64,000 nt of DNA. Source: Sinomonas gamaensis. Its GTDB lineage: Bacteria; Actinomycetota; Actinomycetes; Actinomycetales; Micrococcaceae. The notes under the pieces are model-generated. The model saw only the letters and a list, made by a program, of their open reading frames with translations, searched no databases and was not told the DNA's origin. Positions 26,980 through 34,376 of the stretch are shown one piece after another. The DNA is taken from positions 1 through 64,000 of the forward strand of contig NZ_SSCL01000013.1 of assembly GCF_005876955.1 (NCBI RefSeq). The letters run 5' to 3'. Each line of letters begins with the position of its first letter. Position 1 is the first letter of the stretch. Made by a program: the position numbers and the translations under genes.

Positions 26980-27157
26980 GCACGAGGAGGTCTTCGAGGC
27001 GCTCGAGGCCCACGACCCCGACCGCGTGCGGCGCGTCATGGGCCACCACATGGGGTCCGCGAGCGCGCGCCTCCTCTCCGAGTTCGATCAGGGCTCGTCA
27101 GAGCCAAGCCGAAAGAGGGCTCGCCGAGCTCTTGCGATCACGCGACCCCATACCTAG
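26918..27157 (+). pseudogene. Remnant of a GntR family regulator (FCD domain C-terminus)
   Basis: In a frame different from the HNH gene, the segment reads LRIWVDRGLRDQEHAAVAAR and then EHEEVFEALEAHDPDRVRRV, MGHHMGSASARLLSEF, ending at TAG 27155. This is the last two helices of an FCD ligand domain of FadR/GntR regulators, with the EH...LEAHDPD..R..M..H pattern. The N-terminal helix-turn-helix and most of the FCD domain are missing and overlap the HNH gene end. It looks like the stump of a regulator displaced by the HNH element. Confidence 0.6.
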
Positions 27158-27167
27158 ATTGTCTAGG
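27153..27167. promoter_or_regulatory. Probable PadR operator at its own start codon
   Basis: CCTAGA-TTG-TCTAGG is a 6+3+6 perfect inverted repeat ending 1 bp before the ATG of the PadR gene. A site this close to the start fits autorepression, and the message may be nearly leaderless. Confidence 0.55.
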
Positions 27168-27168
27168 C

Positions 27169-27492
27169 ATGGGACGAAGTGCGGTGAACGGACAACTCGA
27201 CCTCCTGCTCCTGGCCTCCCTCGGGGCGGGCGAGGCGCACGGCTACGCGCTCATCGCGCGTATCCACGAGCGCAGCGGCTCGCGCTAGGAGCTTCAGGAG
27301 GGGTCGGTCTACCCGGCGCTCCACAAGCTGGAGGCTTCCGGGAGCGTCGCGAGCCGGTGGGCGGACGACGACGGCGCACGCCGCCGCGTCTACTCCCTCA
27401 CCGAGGCTGGTCAGGCCGAGCTCGCCCGCAAGGCGGAGGAATGGCAGGGCTTCGCGACGGCGGTGCGGGGCGTCCTCGGAGCGGCGTCATGA
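27169..27492 (+). pseudogene. PadR family regulator gene interrupted by an amber codon
   Basis: The frame opens MGRSAVNGQLDLLLLASLG and HGYALIARIHERSGSR, meets TAG at 27286-27288, and resumes ELQEGSVYPALHKLEASG to ASRWADDDGARRRVYSLTEAG, the wing and C-terminus of a PadR-type winged helix protein. Without the stop it would be about 107 residues, normal for the family. The stop overlaps the start of the HAAS-like membrane gene by 4 bp, a standard PadR partner. The break falls inside the DNA-binding domain, so the regulator is probably dead unless the codon is suppressed or an error. Confidence 0.8.
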
Positions 27493-28286
27493 TCCCGGAC
27501 GGCCCCATTGAGGCCTATCTGGACGAACTGCTTGCGAGCGCAGGCGACGTCGAGCCGAGGGCCGTGCGCCGCCTGCTGGCCGAGACGGAGGCCCACCTCC
27601 GCGAATCGGCCGCCCGCCTCAGGGGTCAGGGCCTCGGCCCCGAGGACGCGGAGCGGGAGGCCGTGCATCGCTTCGGCCCGGTCGGCACCGTGACTGCTGC
27701 CCTTCGTCCGCCCCTGAGCGCCCTCGGAAGGATCCCGCTGCGCGCCTTCGTGCGTCCCGTCGTCGGCCTCGCGGCCATCGGGGCGCTGGCCGTCGGCCTC
27801 AGCGGGGTGGTGTCGGAGCTGTTCGGGCGCCTCTGGGGCGCGGGGTTCGTGTCAGGCGATCTTCCCGGCGTCGCCTATACGGCGGCGCGCTGCGCTGTGC
27901 TCCAGGCTCCGTACCCCGGACTCGACTGCTCCCAGGCCGCCGCCGAGCACCACTGGGGCGAGGTGGTCGAATACCGTGTCCTGGCCGGCGTCGTCGGCCT
28001 GCTGCTCCTGCTGGTGTGGCGGCTGCTGCCGCGCGAGGCGCCCCTGCCGGCCGGTCTGGTACCCGCACTCGCGGCCGCCGCATTCCTGCTCGGGGCGGCG
28101 GCCACGGGACTGCAGGCCGCGAACGCGGCTGTCCAAGGAGGGCAGGGGACGGGCGCCTGGCTGAGTGGCGCCGTCGTCGCCCTCCCGCTCGCGGTGGTGT
28201 TCGCCGTCGTCGCCCTCAGGGGCCTCACGGCCCACGGGCTCACACGCCCAGTGCCTGCTCGATCGGTCCGAGCGCGAAGAAGATGA
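27489..28286 (+). CDS. HAAS-domain-like membrane protein, PadR partner
   Basis: A 265-residue protein. The first 75 residues form the amphipathic DUF1700/HAAS-like domain (AYLDELLASAGDVEPRAVRR, then RGQGLGPEDAEREAVHRFG), followed by five or so hydrophobic helices. Such proteins are encoded directly after PadR regulators and are thought to act in membrane sensing. The start ATG overlaps the PadR stop. Its 3' end overlaps the convergent permease gene by 47 bp. Confidence 0.75.
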   Translation: MIPDGPIEAYLDELLASAGDVEPRAVRRLLAETEAHLRESAARLRGQGLGPEDAEREAVHRFGPVGTVTAALRPPLSALGRIPLRAFVRPVVGLAAIGALAVGLSGVVSELFGRLWGAGFVSGDLPGVAYTAARCAVLQAPYPGLDCSQAAAEHHWGEVVEYRVLAGVVGLLLLLVWRLLPREAPLPAGLVPALAAAAFLLGAAATGLQAANAAVQGGQGTGAWLSGAVVALPLAVVFAVVALRGLTAHGLTRPVPARSVRARRR

Positions 28287-29733
28287 GGAACGCAGCGGCG
28301 ACCGCCCACATGAGCGGGTGGATCTCCCGCGCGCGACCCTGGAAAGTCCGCACGAGCACGTAGCTGATGAAGCCCGCGCCGAGGCCGTTCGCGATCGAGT
28401 ACGTGAACGGCATCAGGGCGATCGTGAGGAACGCCGGGATGGAGATGCCCACGTCGGTCCAGTCGATCTTGGTGACCTGCTGGAACATGAGGAAGCCGAC
28501 CACCACGAGGGCCGGTGCGACCGCCTCGAACGGGACGAGGTTGATGAGCGGCGTGAGGAACATCGCCAGCAGGAGCATGATGCCCGTGACCACCGACGCG
28601 AGCCCCGTGCGGGCGCCCTCGCCGATGCCCGCGCCGGACTCGACGAAGATCTGATTCGAGGAGATCGACGATCCGCCGCCTGCGATCGCGCCGAACGCGT
28701 CGACGAGGAGGACGCGGTCCACGTTCGGGATGTTGCCCTGGGGATCGATCGTTCCGGCCTCGCGGGCGAGGCCGACCATGGTGCCCATCGCGTCGAAGAA
28801 GATGCTGAGCAGGATCACGAACGCCATGAGGATCGCCGCGAGGGCGCCGAGATGTGCGAACGCGCCGATCGGGTTGGCCTGGCCGATGATGCTGAGGTCC
28901 ACTGGACGCAGGTCTCCGAGGCCGGGCACCACGAGCGACCAGCCGCCGGGATTCGGCTTGCTGTCGGCTCCCACGCTGGGGCCGACGTGGAAGACCAGCT
29001 CGATGAGGTTCGCGAGGATGGTCGCGCCGATGATGCCGATGAGGATGGCGCCGCGGACGCGGCGGACCATGAGCGCGATGGTCAGGACGAGGCCCACCAC
29101 GAACACGAGCGTCGGCCACCCGATGAGGCGCCCGTCGAAGCCGAGGCCCAGCGGCACGGTGGTGCCGGCGGCGTCCGGGATGCGGCGAACAAAGCCCGCA
29201 TCGACAAGGCCGATGAGGGTGATGAAGACGCCGATGCCCACGACGATCGCCGTCTTCAAGCCCTCGGGGACGGCCTTGAACACCGCAGTCCGGAAGCCCG
29301 TCAGCACGAGCAGGAACATGACGATGCCGGCGATCATCACGAGCCCCATCATGTCCGGCCATGTGACGCCGGGGTGGGTCGCGACGGTCACCGCGACGAA
29401 CGCGTTGACGCCGAGGCCGGTTGCGAGCGCGAAGGGGTGCTTGGCCCAGAGGCCCATGATGACCGTGAGAATGCCTGCCACCAGCGCTGTCGCCGCGGCG
29501 ACCCGGGGGATGCCCAAGGTATTGCCTGCGGAATCCGCCCCCGAGAGGATGAGCGGGTTGAGGACCACGATGTAGCTCATGGCGAAGAACGTGGCGAGAC
29601 CGCCGCGGATCTCGCGGGCTACGCTCGAGCCACGCTCGGTGATCTTGAAATAGCGGTCGACGGCGTTAGTCGACGTTGCTGTTTGTGTCGACACAGAGGT
29701 TCCCTTGGAAGTAGTTGAGGGTGTGGTGCCCAT
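28240..29733 (-). CDS. NCS2/AzgA-like purine permease
   Basis: A 497-residue permease with 12-14 membrane helices. The N-terminal RYFKITERGSSVAREIRGG and then LATFFAMSYIVVLNP are characteristic of the AzgA branch, which imports hypoxanthine, guanine or adenine with protons. Conserved motifs TGLGVNAF and a DSSISSNQ-type segment (GGGSSISSNQIFVESGAGIG) are seen. A Ser/Thr-rich N-terminal tail of about 25 residues precedes the domain. No enzyme for purine use is adjacent, so the exact substrate is open. Confidence 0.9.
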   Translation of the reverse strand: MGTTPSTTSKGTSVSTQTATSTNAVDRYFKITERGSSVAREIRGGLATFFAMSYIVVLNPLILSGADSAGNTLGIPRVAAATALVAGILTVIMGLWAKHPFALATGLGVNAFVAVTVATHPGVTWPDMMGLVMIAGIVMFLLVLTGFRTAVFKAVPEGLKTAIVVGIGVFITLIGLVDAGFVRRIPDAAGTTVPLGLGFDGRLIGWPTLVFVVGLVLTIALMVRRVRGAILIGIIGATILANLIELVFHVGPSVGADSKPNPGGWSLVVPGLGDLRPVDLSIIGQANPIGAFAHLGALAAILMAFVILLSIFFDAMGTMVGLAREAGTIDPQGNIPNVDRVLLVDAFGAIAGGGSSISSNQIFVESGAGIGEGARTGLASVVTGIMLLLAMFLTPLINLVPFEAVAPALVVVGFLMFQQVTKIDWTDVGISIPAFLTIALMPFTYSIANGLGAGFISYVLVRTFQGRAREIHPLMWAVAAAFLIFFALGPIEQALGV

Positions 29734-29777
29734 ATTAGAGCGGGGGAAACGGACTCTCCCCCGGATAGCGGGTAAAT

Positions 29778-29996
29778 GTGATCGAGTACTCTGAATTCTT
29801 CGTGAATACGTCAGGTCCCAGCAGTCCTGTCCCCACGCCCCCAGCCATGCAGAGCGCCGTCCCGGGCACCGTCGCCAGCGCGCCGCCGGCTCCCGCGGCT
29901 CCGGGCGAACCGTTCCCGTGGGCGTTCGTGGTGTTCGGCGTGCTGGGGATCGCGCTGCTCATCGCGTGGTTCCGCCTCAGCAGGCGCGAGGACTGA
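29778..29996 (+). CDS. Small single-pass membrane protein
   Basis: A 72-residue ORF with a Pro/Ala/Ser-rich N-terminal half and one C-terminal membrane helix (WAFVVFGVLGIALLIAWF) closed by RLSRRED. GTG 29778 is used, but GTG 29802 is possible. Family not recognised; the helix-plus-basic-tail design supports a real protein. It ends 8 bp before the stop of the convergent flavoprotein-like gene. Confidence 0.55.
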   Translation: MIEYSEFFVNTSGPSSPVPTPPAMQSAVPGTVASAPPAPAAPGEPFPWAFVVFGVLGIALLIAWFRLSRRED

Positions 29997-30004
29997 GCGC
30001 GCTT

Positions 30005-30592
30005 TCAGGCGGGCTGGTACGACGACGACACCGAGTCCGCGACAAGTCTCGCCACTGACTTCGCCTGCCAGAGGAGCTCCCTCGTCGACGGCGAGGACAG
30101 TTCCGCCACCCCGATGAGATAGAGGCCGATTCCGGCGAGCTCCTCCATGAGCTTTTCGCCGAGCGAGAACCCGAGGTCGGCGAGGAAGCGGCGGAGCTGA
30201 TTGTGGGCGCACCGCGTGAGGACCACGGCGTCGGCGAAGATCACCCCGGCCTCGGTGCGAACCGCCCAGCGGAGGGGCGCCCCAGGTTTGAGCTGCTCGA
30301 CGAGCGCCAGATGCTGGGCGCGGACCGTCGTGCGGACGTCGAGGGCTTGGCTTGCGACATGCGCCCTCAGATGCCGCATGACCTTCAGGTACTCGACGGA
30401 CTCGTCGGACGAGAGGTCCGTGACCCGGAGCGTCGTCGTTGCGGTCGAGGGCGCCGCAGATTCGAGGCCGTCGACCGTCACTGTCGCCACCCCGTGGCGG
30501 CTGAGCTCTCCGGCTACCGCAAGCCCCGAGAGGCCTGTGCCGATGACGACGGCGCTCGTGGACTCTGAGGTGTTCGGCGGCAGCGTGGACAC
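30005..30592 (-). CDS. Truncated FAD/NAD(P)-binding oxidoreductase-like protein
   Basis: A 195-residue protein with an N-terminal dinucleotide-binding motif VVIGTGLSGLAVAGELSRHG at about 15-34, as in flavin monooxygenases and amine oxidases. The rest (about 60-195) is not a recognisable oxidoreductase domain and the length is less than half of a normal family member, so it may be a degraded copy or a small protein that kept only the cofactor fold. Convergent with the small membrane protein, divergent from usp. Confidence 0.55.
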   Translation of the reverse strand: MSTLPPNTSESTSAVVIGTGLSGLAVAGELSRHGVATVTVDGLESAAPSTATTTLRVTDLSSDESVEYLKVMRHLRAHVASQALDVRTTVRAQHLALVEQLKPGAPLRWAVRTEAGVIFADAVVLTRCAHNQLRRFLADLGFSLGEKLMEELAGIGLYLIGVAELSSPSTRELLWQAKSVARLVADSVSSSYQPA

Positions 30593-30802
30593 TTAGTCGG
30601 CTCTCCTCCGGTCGGCGGATCTTTGGGAACTGCTTGGGTCCTTCCTTCCCCCACGGCAGGCACCATCGGAACACTACCCGGATTCCCGACGCATCGGTAG
30701 GCCGTTGCCATCCGCCGTCGTGGGAGCTTGACCAAGCCAGTAAACCGACCACCATTGTCGGTAAGGGGGCCGGTTCGGCTCCCGCAGTCGAGGAGGATTG
30801 CG

Positions 30803-31822
30803 ATGGCAGACCAGCGCGACAGCGAAACGGGCCACACCCTCGGGGGAGACGCCGAGCTGCCCACCGGGATCGTCGTCGGCGTGGACGGGTCGGAACACGG
30901 AAGGTGCGCCCTCATCTGGGCCGCACGGGAGGCGCAGCGCCGCCGTCGGCCACTCCACGTGGTCACGGCGTACAGCGTTCCCATCTTCGCCGCATCGGGG
31001 CTCGATGGCGGCTACTCCACCATTGACGACACCGTGATCCAGGAAGGGGCCGCGGCGGTCCTCAGGGAGGCCGTGGAATCGGTCGAGGGCTACGAGGACC
31101 TCGAACTGACCTCGTCCGTGGAGAGCGGCGACGCCGCCGGCGTGCTGCTGCAGTTCTCCGAGGCCGCCGAGCTGCTCGTCTTCGGCACGCGCGGCCGCGG
31201 CGGATTCGTCGGCCGCCTGCTGGGATCGGTGAGCAGCGCCCTGCCCGCGCACGCCAAGTGCCCCACCGTGACCGTGCCGCTGCGATTCGCCGAGCGCCTC
31301 GGCGAGCGGGTCGAACGTGAGCGGGCGCCCAAGGAGCCCGTCGTGGTGGAGCCGCTCGTCGCCGTCGGCGTCGACGGTTCTGAGCAGGCGCGTGTCGCGG
31401 TGCTGGTGGCCGCGGAGGAGGCCATGCTGCTCGGCGTGCCGCTCCGGGTGGTCTGCGCCGTGCCGCAGTTCAGCGGAAGCCTCGCGTGGGTCCCCGCACC
31501 GGTGGACCGCGAACAGCTGTTCCGCGACATCCAGGCGCAGCTCAAGGCGGGCACCGCGTGGCTCCAGAGCCACTTCCCTGATCTCGAGGTGCAGACGAGC
31601 CTCATCGACGGCGCCCCGGTGGACGTCCTGGTCGGCGTGAGCCGCACCGTGGACCTCCTGGTGCTCGGCACCCGCGGCCACGGCGGCTTCGCGGGGATGC
31701 TCCTAGGGTCGACGACGGACGGCGTCCTCCATCACACGAAGGGGCCCGTCATGGTCGTTCCCGACCACGAGGATCCGCGGCTGGCCGATCGGCCGGCGTT
31801 CGGCCCGATGCTCACCACCTAG
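30803..31822 (+). CDS. Universal stress protein with two UspA domains
   Basis: A 339-residue tandem UspA protein. Each half carries the ATP-binding pattern: VVGVDGSEHG and GTRGRGGFVGRLLGSVSSAL in the first (about 20-175), AVGVDGSEQA and GTRGHGGFAGMLLGSTTDGV in the second (about 190-325). ATP binding is therefore expected. AGGAGG at 30791-30796 lies 6 nt before the ATG. Its TAG stop shares the palindromic CTAG with the stop of the convergent NlpC/P60 gene, so the two genes touch at their ends. Confidence 0.92.
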   Translation: MADQRDSETGHTLGGDAELPTGIVVGVDGSEHGRCALIWAAREAQRRRRPLHVVTAYSVPIFAASGLDGGYSTIDDTVIQEGAAAVLREAVESVEGYEDLELTSSVESGDAAGVLLQFSEAAELLVFGTRGRGGFVGRLLGSVSSALPAHAKCPTVTVPLRFAERLGERVERERAPKEPVVVEPLVAVGVDGSEQARVAVLVAAEEAMLLGVPLRVVCAVPQFSGSLAWVPAPVDREQLFRDIQAQLKAGTAWLQSHFPDLEVQTSLIDGAPVDVLVGVSRTVDLLVLGTRGHGGFAGMLLGSTTDGVLHHTKGPVMVVPDHEDPRLADRPAFGPMLTT

Positions 31823-33303
31823 GAATAGCGGGCGACGGTCGGCCAGACGTCCGACATCCACGCGAGCGGCGTCACGGTGATGCCGTCGCTCGGGTTGAGC
31901 GCGTTGACGATCTTCCCGCTGCCCAGATAGATGCCCACATGGTAGAAGTTCCCGGCGCTCCCGAACACGACGAGGTCGCCGGGGCGGGCTTGCGAGAGCG
32001 GGACGTGGACGGGCGCCGAGTTGTACTGGTCGGTCGCTGTCCTGGGGACCCAGATGCCCGCGGCGTTGAACGAGTACCAGACGAGCCCCGAGCAGTCGAA
32101 GCCGGTGGGCCCCGTGCCGCCCCAAAGGTAGTAGTTGGGCGGGCCGACCTTGGACATGGCCACGTTGATGGCTGCCTGGATCCCGGAACCCGTGGGCTGC
32201 GGGGCTGGTGCTGGAGCCGGGGCAGGCGCTGGTGGCGCGGGAGCCGGGGCTGGTGCTGGCGCGGGTGCCGGGGCTGGTGCTGGCGCCGGTGCTGGAGCAG
32301 GGGGTGGTGCCGGGGCGGGAGCCGGAGCTGGTGCCGGCGCAGCGGGCGGCTGGTCCGTCGTCGCCAGCGGGACCCCCGCACTGCCGCCGCCGGAAGCAGC
32401 GCCCTGGGCCGCCGTCGTCGTCCCTGAGGCGGACGCCGCTGTCTGGGAGCCTCCTGCAGGCGCGGCACCGGCCCGGGCGGCCTGCGCGTTCTGGGTCGAG
32501 GCCGCGTTCTGGGTGGAAGCCGCGAGCATCGCCGCGAACTGCTGCTGCTGGCGCTGCTGCTCGAGCCCGGCCACGCGCGCCTGCTCGAGTTCGACCGTGG
32601 TGTTGCGCAGGCTGGCGAGCTGGCCCACGAGAGTCGCACGCTGCGCCGTCGTCTGCGTGACCTCCTGGCGATAGGAGGCATTGGCGGCGTCGGCCGCGGC
32701 CTTGGCCTGCTCGGCGGCCCGTGCCGCCGCGTCGGCGGCGCGTGCTGCCTCATCGGCCTGCTCGTGGAGCTGCTTCGAGGCCTCCGCCGCCTGTTGGGCC
32801 GAACTGAACGCCTCGGCCCGGCGCGCGTTGATCGATTGGAGGGCGGCGGCACGGTCCAGGACGGCGCCAGCGTCGTCGGCGACGAAGGCCTGAACGCTCG
32901 GGTTCAGACCGCCGCTTCGATAGAGCTCCCCAGCGAGATTGCCGACCTGCTCACGGGCCGCGCGGTCCGCTGCAGCCGCAGCGTCGGCGGCCGCACGGGA
33001 CTTCTCAGCCTCAGAGCGGCGGTTACCGAGAGTCACGAGGGCCATGCTGTACGCGTCGTTCGCGCGCATGGCGTCGACCGTGCTGCGCCCTAGAGCATCC
33101 TGAGCGCTCGAGATCAAGCCTTCAACTCGGGTGACCTCGGACGCTGTTGCGTCGGCGTTCGCCTTCGCGGCGTTGATTTCCTCAGGGGTGGGGATTCCAG
33201 AGTCGTCCGCTGTGGCGGGGGCCGCGGCCAAGCTGAGCACGAGCCCGGCTGCCGCGAACGCAGCTGCCCAACCCGTCGCGACCGACTTCACACGCTTCTC
33301 CAT
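31819..33303 (-). CDS. Secreted NlpC/P60 (C40) peptidoglycan peptidase
   Basis: A 494-residue cell-wall hydrolase, RipA/Csp-like in layout. A signal peptide (about 1-34, ending APATADD) is followed by a long coiled coil rich in Ala (about 40-250), a Pro-Ala linker (about 320-370), and a C-terminal NlpC/P60 domain with catalytic Cys404 in FDCSGLVWYSF and His455 in FYHVGIYLG. It probably cuts between D-Glu and the diamino acid of the stem peptide during cell separation. ATG 33303 has a GAGGTG ribosome site; the GTG at 33309 is less likely. Confidence 0.92.
   Translation of the reverse strand: MEKRVKSVATGWAAAFAAAGLVLSLAAAPATADDSGIPTPEEINAAKANADATASEVTRVEGLISSAQDALGRSTVDAMRANDAYSMALVTLGNRRSEAEKSRAAADAAAAADRAAREQVGNLAGELYRSGGLNPSVQAFVADDAGAVLDRAAALQSINARRAEAFSSAQQAAEASKQLHEQADEAARAADAAARAAEQAKAAADAANASYRQEVTQTTAQRATLVGQLASLRNTTVELEQARVAGLEQQRQQQQFAAMLAASTQNAASTQNAQAARAGAAPAGGSQTAASASGTTTAAQGAASGGGSAGVPLATTDQPPAAPAPAPAPAPAPPPAPAPAPAPAPAPAPAPAPAPAPPAPAPAPAPAPQPTGSGIQAAINVAMSKVGPPNYYLWGGTGPTGFDCSGLVWYSFNAAGIWVPRTATDQYNSAPVHVPLSQARPGDLVVFGSAGNFYHVGIYLGSGKIVNALNPSDGITVTPLAWMSDVWPTVARYS
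32203..32343. repeat. Low-complexity Pro-Ala codon repeat in the C40 peptidase gene
   Basis: About 140 bp of near-repeating GCTGGTGCTGG/GCGGGAGCCGG units encode an uninterrupted Ala-Pro ladder linking coiled coil and catalytic domain. Slippage could change its length in multiples of the codon pair. Confidence 0.8.
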
Positions 33304-33449
33304 GCACACCTCGTAGCCTCAGCGTTTCCCCGCATGAGGCTACGGACCTAGCGTCACAATTGCAACACTAGTCACAGACGTACCTTAAACAACAGCAGTG
33401 TCATTAAGGGGGATCTTGGAAGGTATCGGCGTGTCTCACCGCCTCACTG

Positions 33450-33821
33450 CTAGCCCCAGCCGAGCTCGTGAAGTCTCTCGTCGCTGATCCCGAAATGGTG
33501 GGCGACCTCGTGGACCACAGTCACCAGGACCTCCTGCACCACCTCCTCCCGGCTCGAGCACATTTCGAGGATTGGCTCTCGGAAGATGGTGATCCGATCT
33601 GGGAGTGAACCGGCGTACCACTGATCCCGCTCAGTCAGGGGAATGCCCTCGTAGAGCCCGAGCAGCACGGTGCGGGGATCCTCGTGGGGGCCGGGGAGAT
33701 GGCGGTCCTCGATGAAGACGACGACGTTGTCCATGTGGCGCGCCAGCCGGCGAGGGATCCGATCGAGCGCAGCGTCCACCGCTTCCTCGAACTCGTCCTC
33801 ATTCATCCAGTCATGGGCCAT
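33450..33821 (-). CDS. Zincin-like metallopeptidase family protein
   Basis: A 123-residue protein of the small minimal-zincin (DUF1025-like) family. The HExxH motif VVHEVAHHFGISDERLHELGW near the C-terminus is complete, with the third ligand probably in the DERL-HE region. The N-terminal MNEDEFEEAVDAALDRIPRRLA and FREPI segments match the family. Substrate unknown. ATG 33821 (MAHDWMNEDEF) is chosen; ATG 33806 is also possible. Directly upstream of the tRNA cluster, which is on the opposite strand. Confidence 0.85.
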   Translation of the reverse strand: MAHDWMNEDEFEEAVDAALDRIPRRLARHMDNVVVFIEDRHLPGPHEDPRTVLLGLYEGIPLTERDQWYAGSLPDRITIFREPILEMCSSREEVVQEVLVTVVHEVAHHFGISDERLHELGWG

Positions 33822-33930
33822 GGCGCCACTGTAGCCACGCGATTTGTGGCCCGCCGCACGCACCCCGTATAGTTTTCTGCGTCGACTTCGACTGGGATGC
33901 TCCGCAAGGGGAGTCCCGTGAGGTTCTCAG

Positions 33931-34003
33931 GCCCCCATCGTCTAGCGGCCTAGGACACCGCCCTTTCACGGCGGCGGCACGGGTTCGAATCCCGTTGGGG
34001 GTA
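33931..34003 (+). tRNA. tRNA-Glu (anticodon TTC)
   Basis: A 73-nt cloverleaf: acceptor GCCCCCA with TGGGGGT (one G-U), anticodon loop CTTTCAC with TTC, T arm CGGGTTCGAATCCCG, discriminator A. First of three consecutive tRNA genes. No CCA encoded. Confidence 0.96.
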
Positions 34004-34083
34004 CAGGATCTGGTTTTGGAGCACGACCTGCGGGTCTGCTAGGATTTAGATCTTGTGAGCGAGGGAAGCCTCGGACATTGCAA

Positions 34084-34157
34084 GGCCCTGTAGCGCAGTT
34101 GGTTAGCGCGCCGCCCTGTCACGGCGGAGGTCGCGGGTTCAAGTCCCGTCAGGGTCG
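34084..34157 (+). tRNA. tRNA-Asp (anticodon GTC)
   Basis: A 74-nt cloverleaf: acceptor GGCCCTG with CAGGGTC, anticodon loop CTGTCAC with GTC, T arm GCGGGTTCAAGTCCCGT, discriminator G as expected for tRNA-Asp. CCA not encoded. Confidence 0.96.
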
Positions 34158-34207
34158 CTTCGGCGACATGGCCCCGGTCAGGTTGCCAACGGTGATTGAC
34201 TCACCGG

Positions 34208-34280
34208 GGCTCTGTAGCTCAGTTGGTAGAGCGTTCGACTGAAAATCGAAAGGTCACCGGATCGACGCCGGTCGGAGCCA
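34208..34280 (+). tRNA. tRNA-Phe (anticodon GAA)
   Basis: A 73-nt cloverleaf: acceptor GGCTCTG with CGGAGCC, anticodon loop CTGAAAA with GAA, discriminator A. The T arm is ACCGG-ATCGACG-CCGGT: the loop begins with A where position 54 is normally T. The last 42 nt are found again in altered form at 56734-56775. Confidence 0.95.
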
Positions 34281-34286
34281 CATCGG

Positions 34287-34314
34287 AAATCCCGCACCAC
34301 GAGGTGCGGGATTT
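34287..34314 (+). terminator. Terminator of the tRNA operon
   Basis: AAATCCCGCACC (34287-34298) and GGTGCGGGATTT (34303-34314) form a 12-bp stem with an ACGA loop, followed by CTTGTTTTCG. It starts 7 bp after the tRNA-Phe end. Confidence 0.88.
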
Positions 34315-34376
34315 CTTGTTTTCGCAGGTCAGGGGCCGGTTCTGCCCCGGCGTCGGGGGCCGAGGCTCCGGCACGG

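Noticed and set aside
25648-27288. Recoding of TAG as pyrrolysine or another amino acid
   Set aside because: No pyl genes or CTA-anticodon tRNA in the window, and the codons sit at ordinary helix positions; loss of function or error is simpler.
28165-29718. A 517-codon plus-strand frame opposite the purine permease
   Set aside because: Highly charged shadow of a membrane protein gene; no family pattern.
30005-30592. A functional flavin monooxygenase
   Set aside because: Only the dinucleotide-binding motif is present; length is far too short for a catalytic enzyme of that family.
32203-32343. Repeat array resembling CRISPR spacing
   Set aside because: Units are 6-12 bp Ala-Pro codon repeats inside an intact CDS; there are no spacers and no cas genes.
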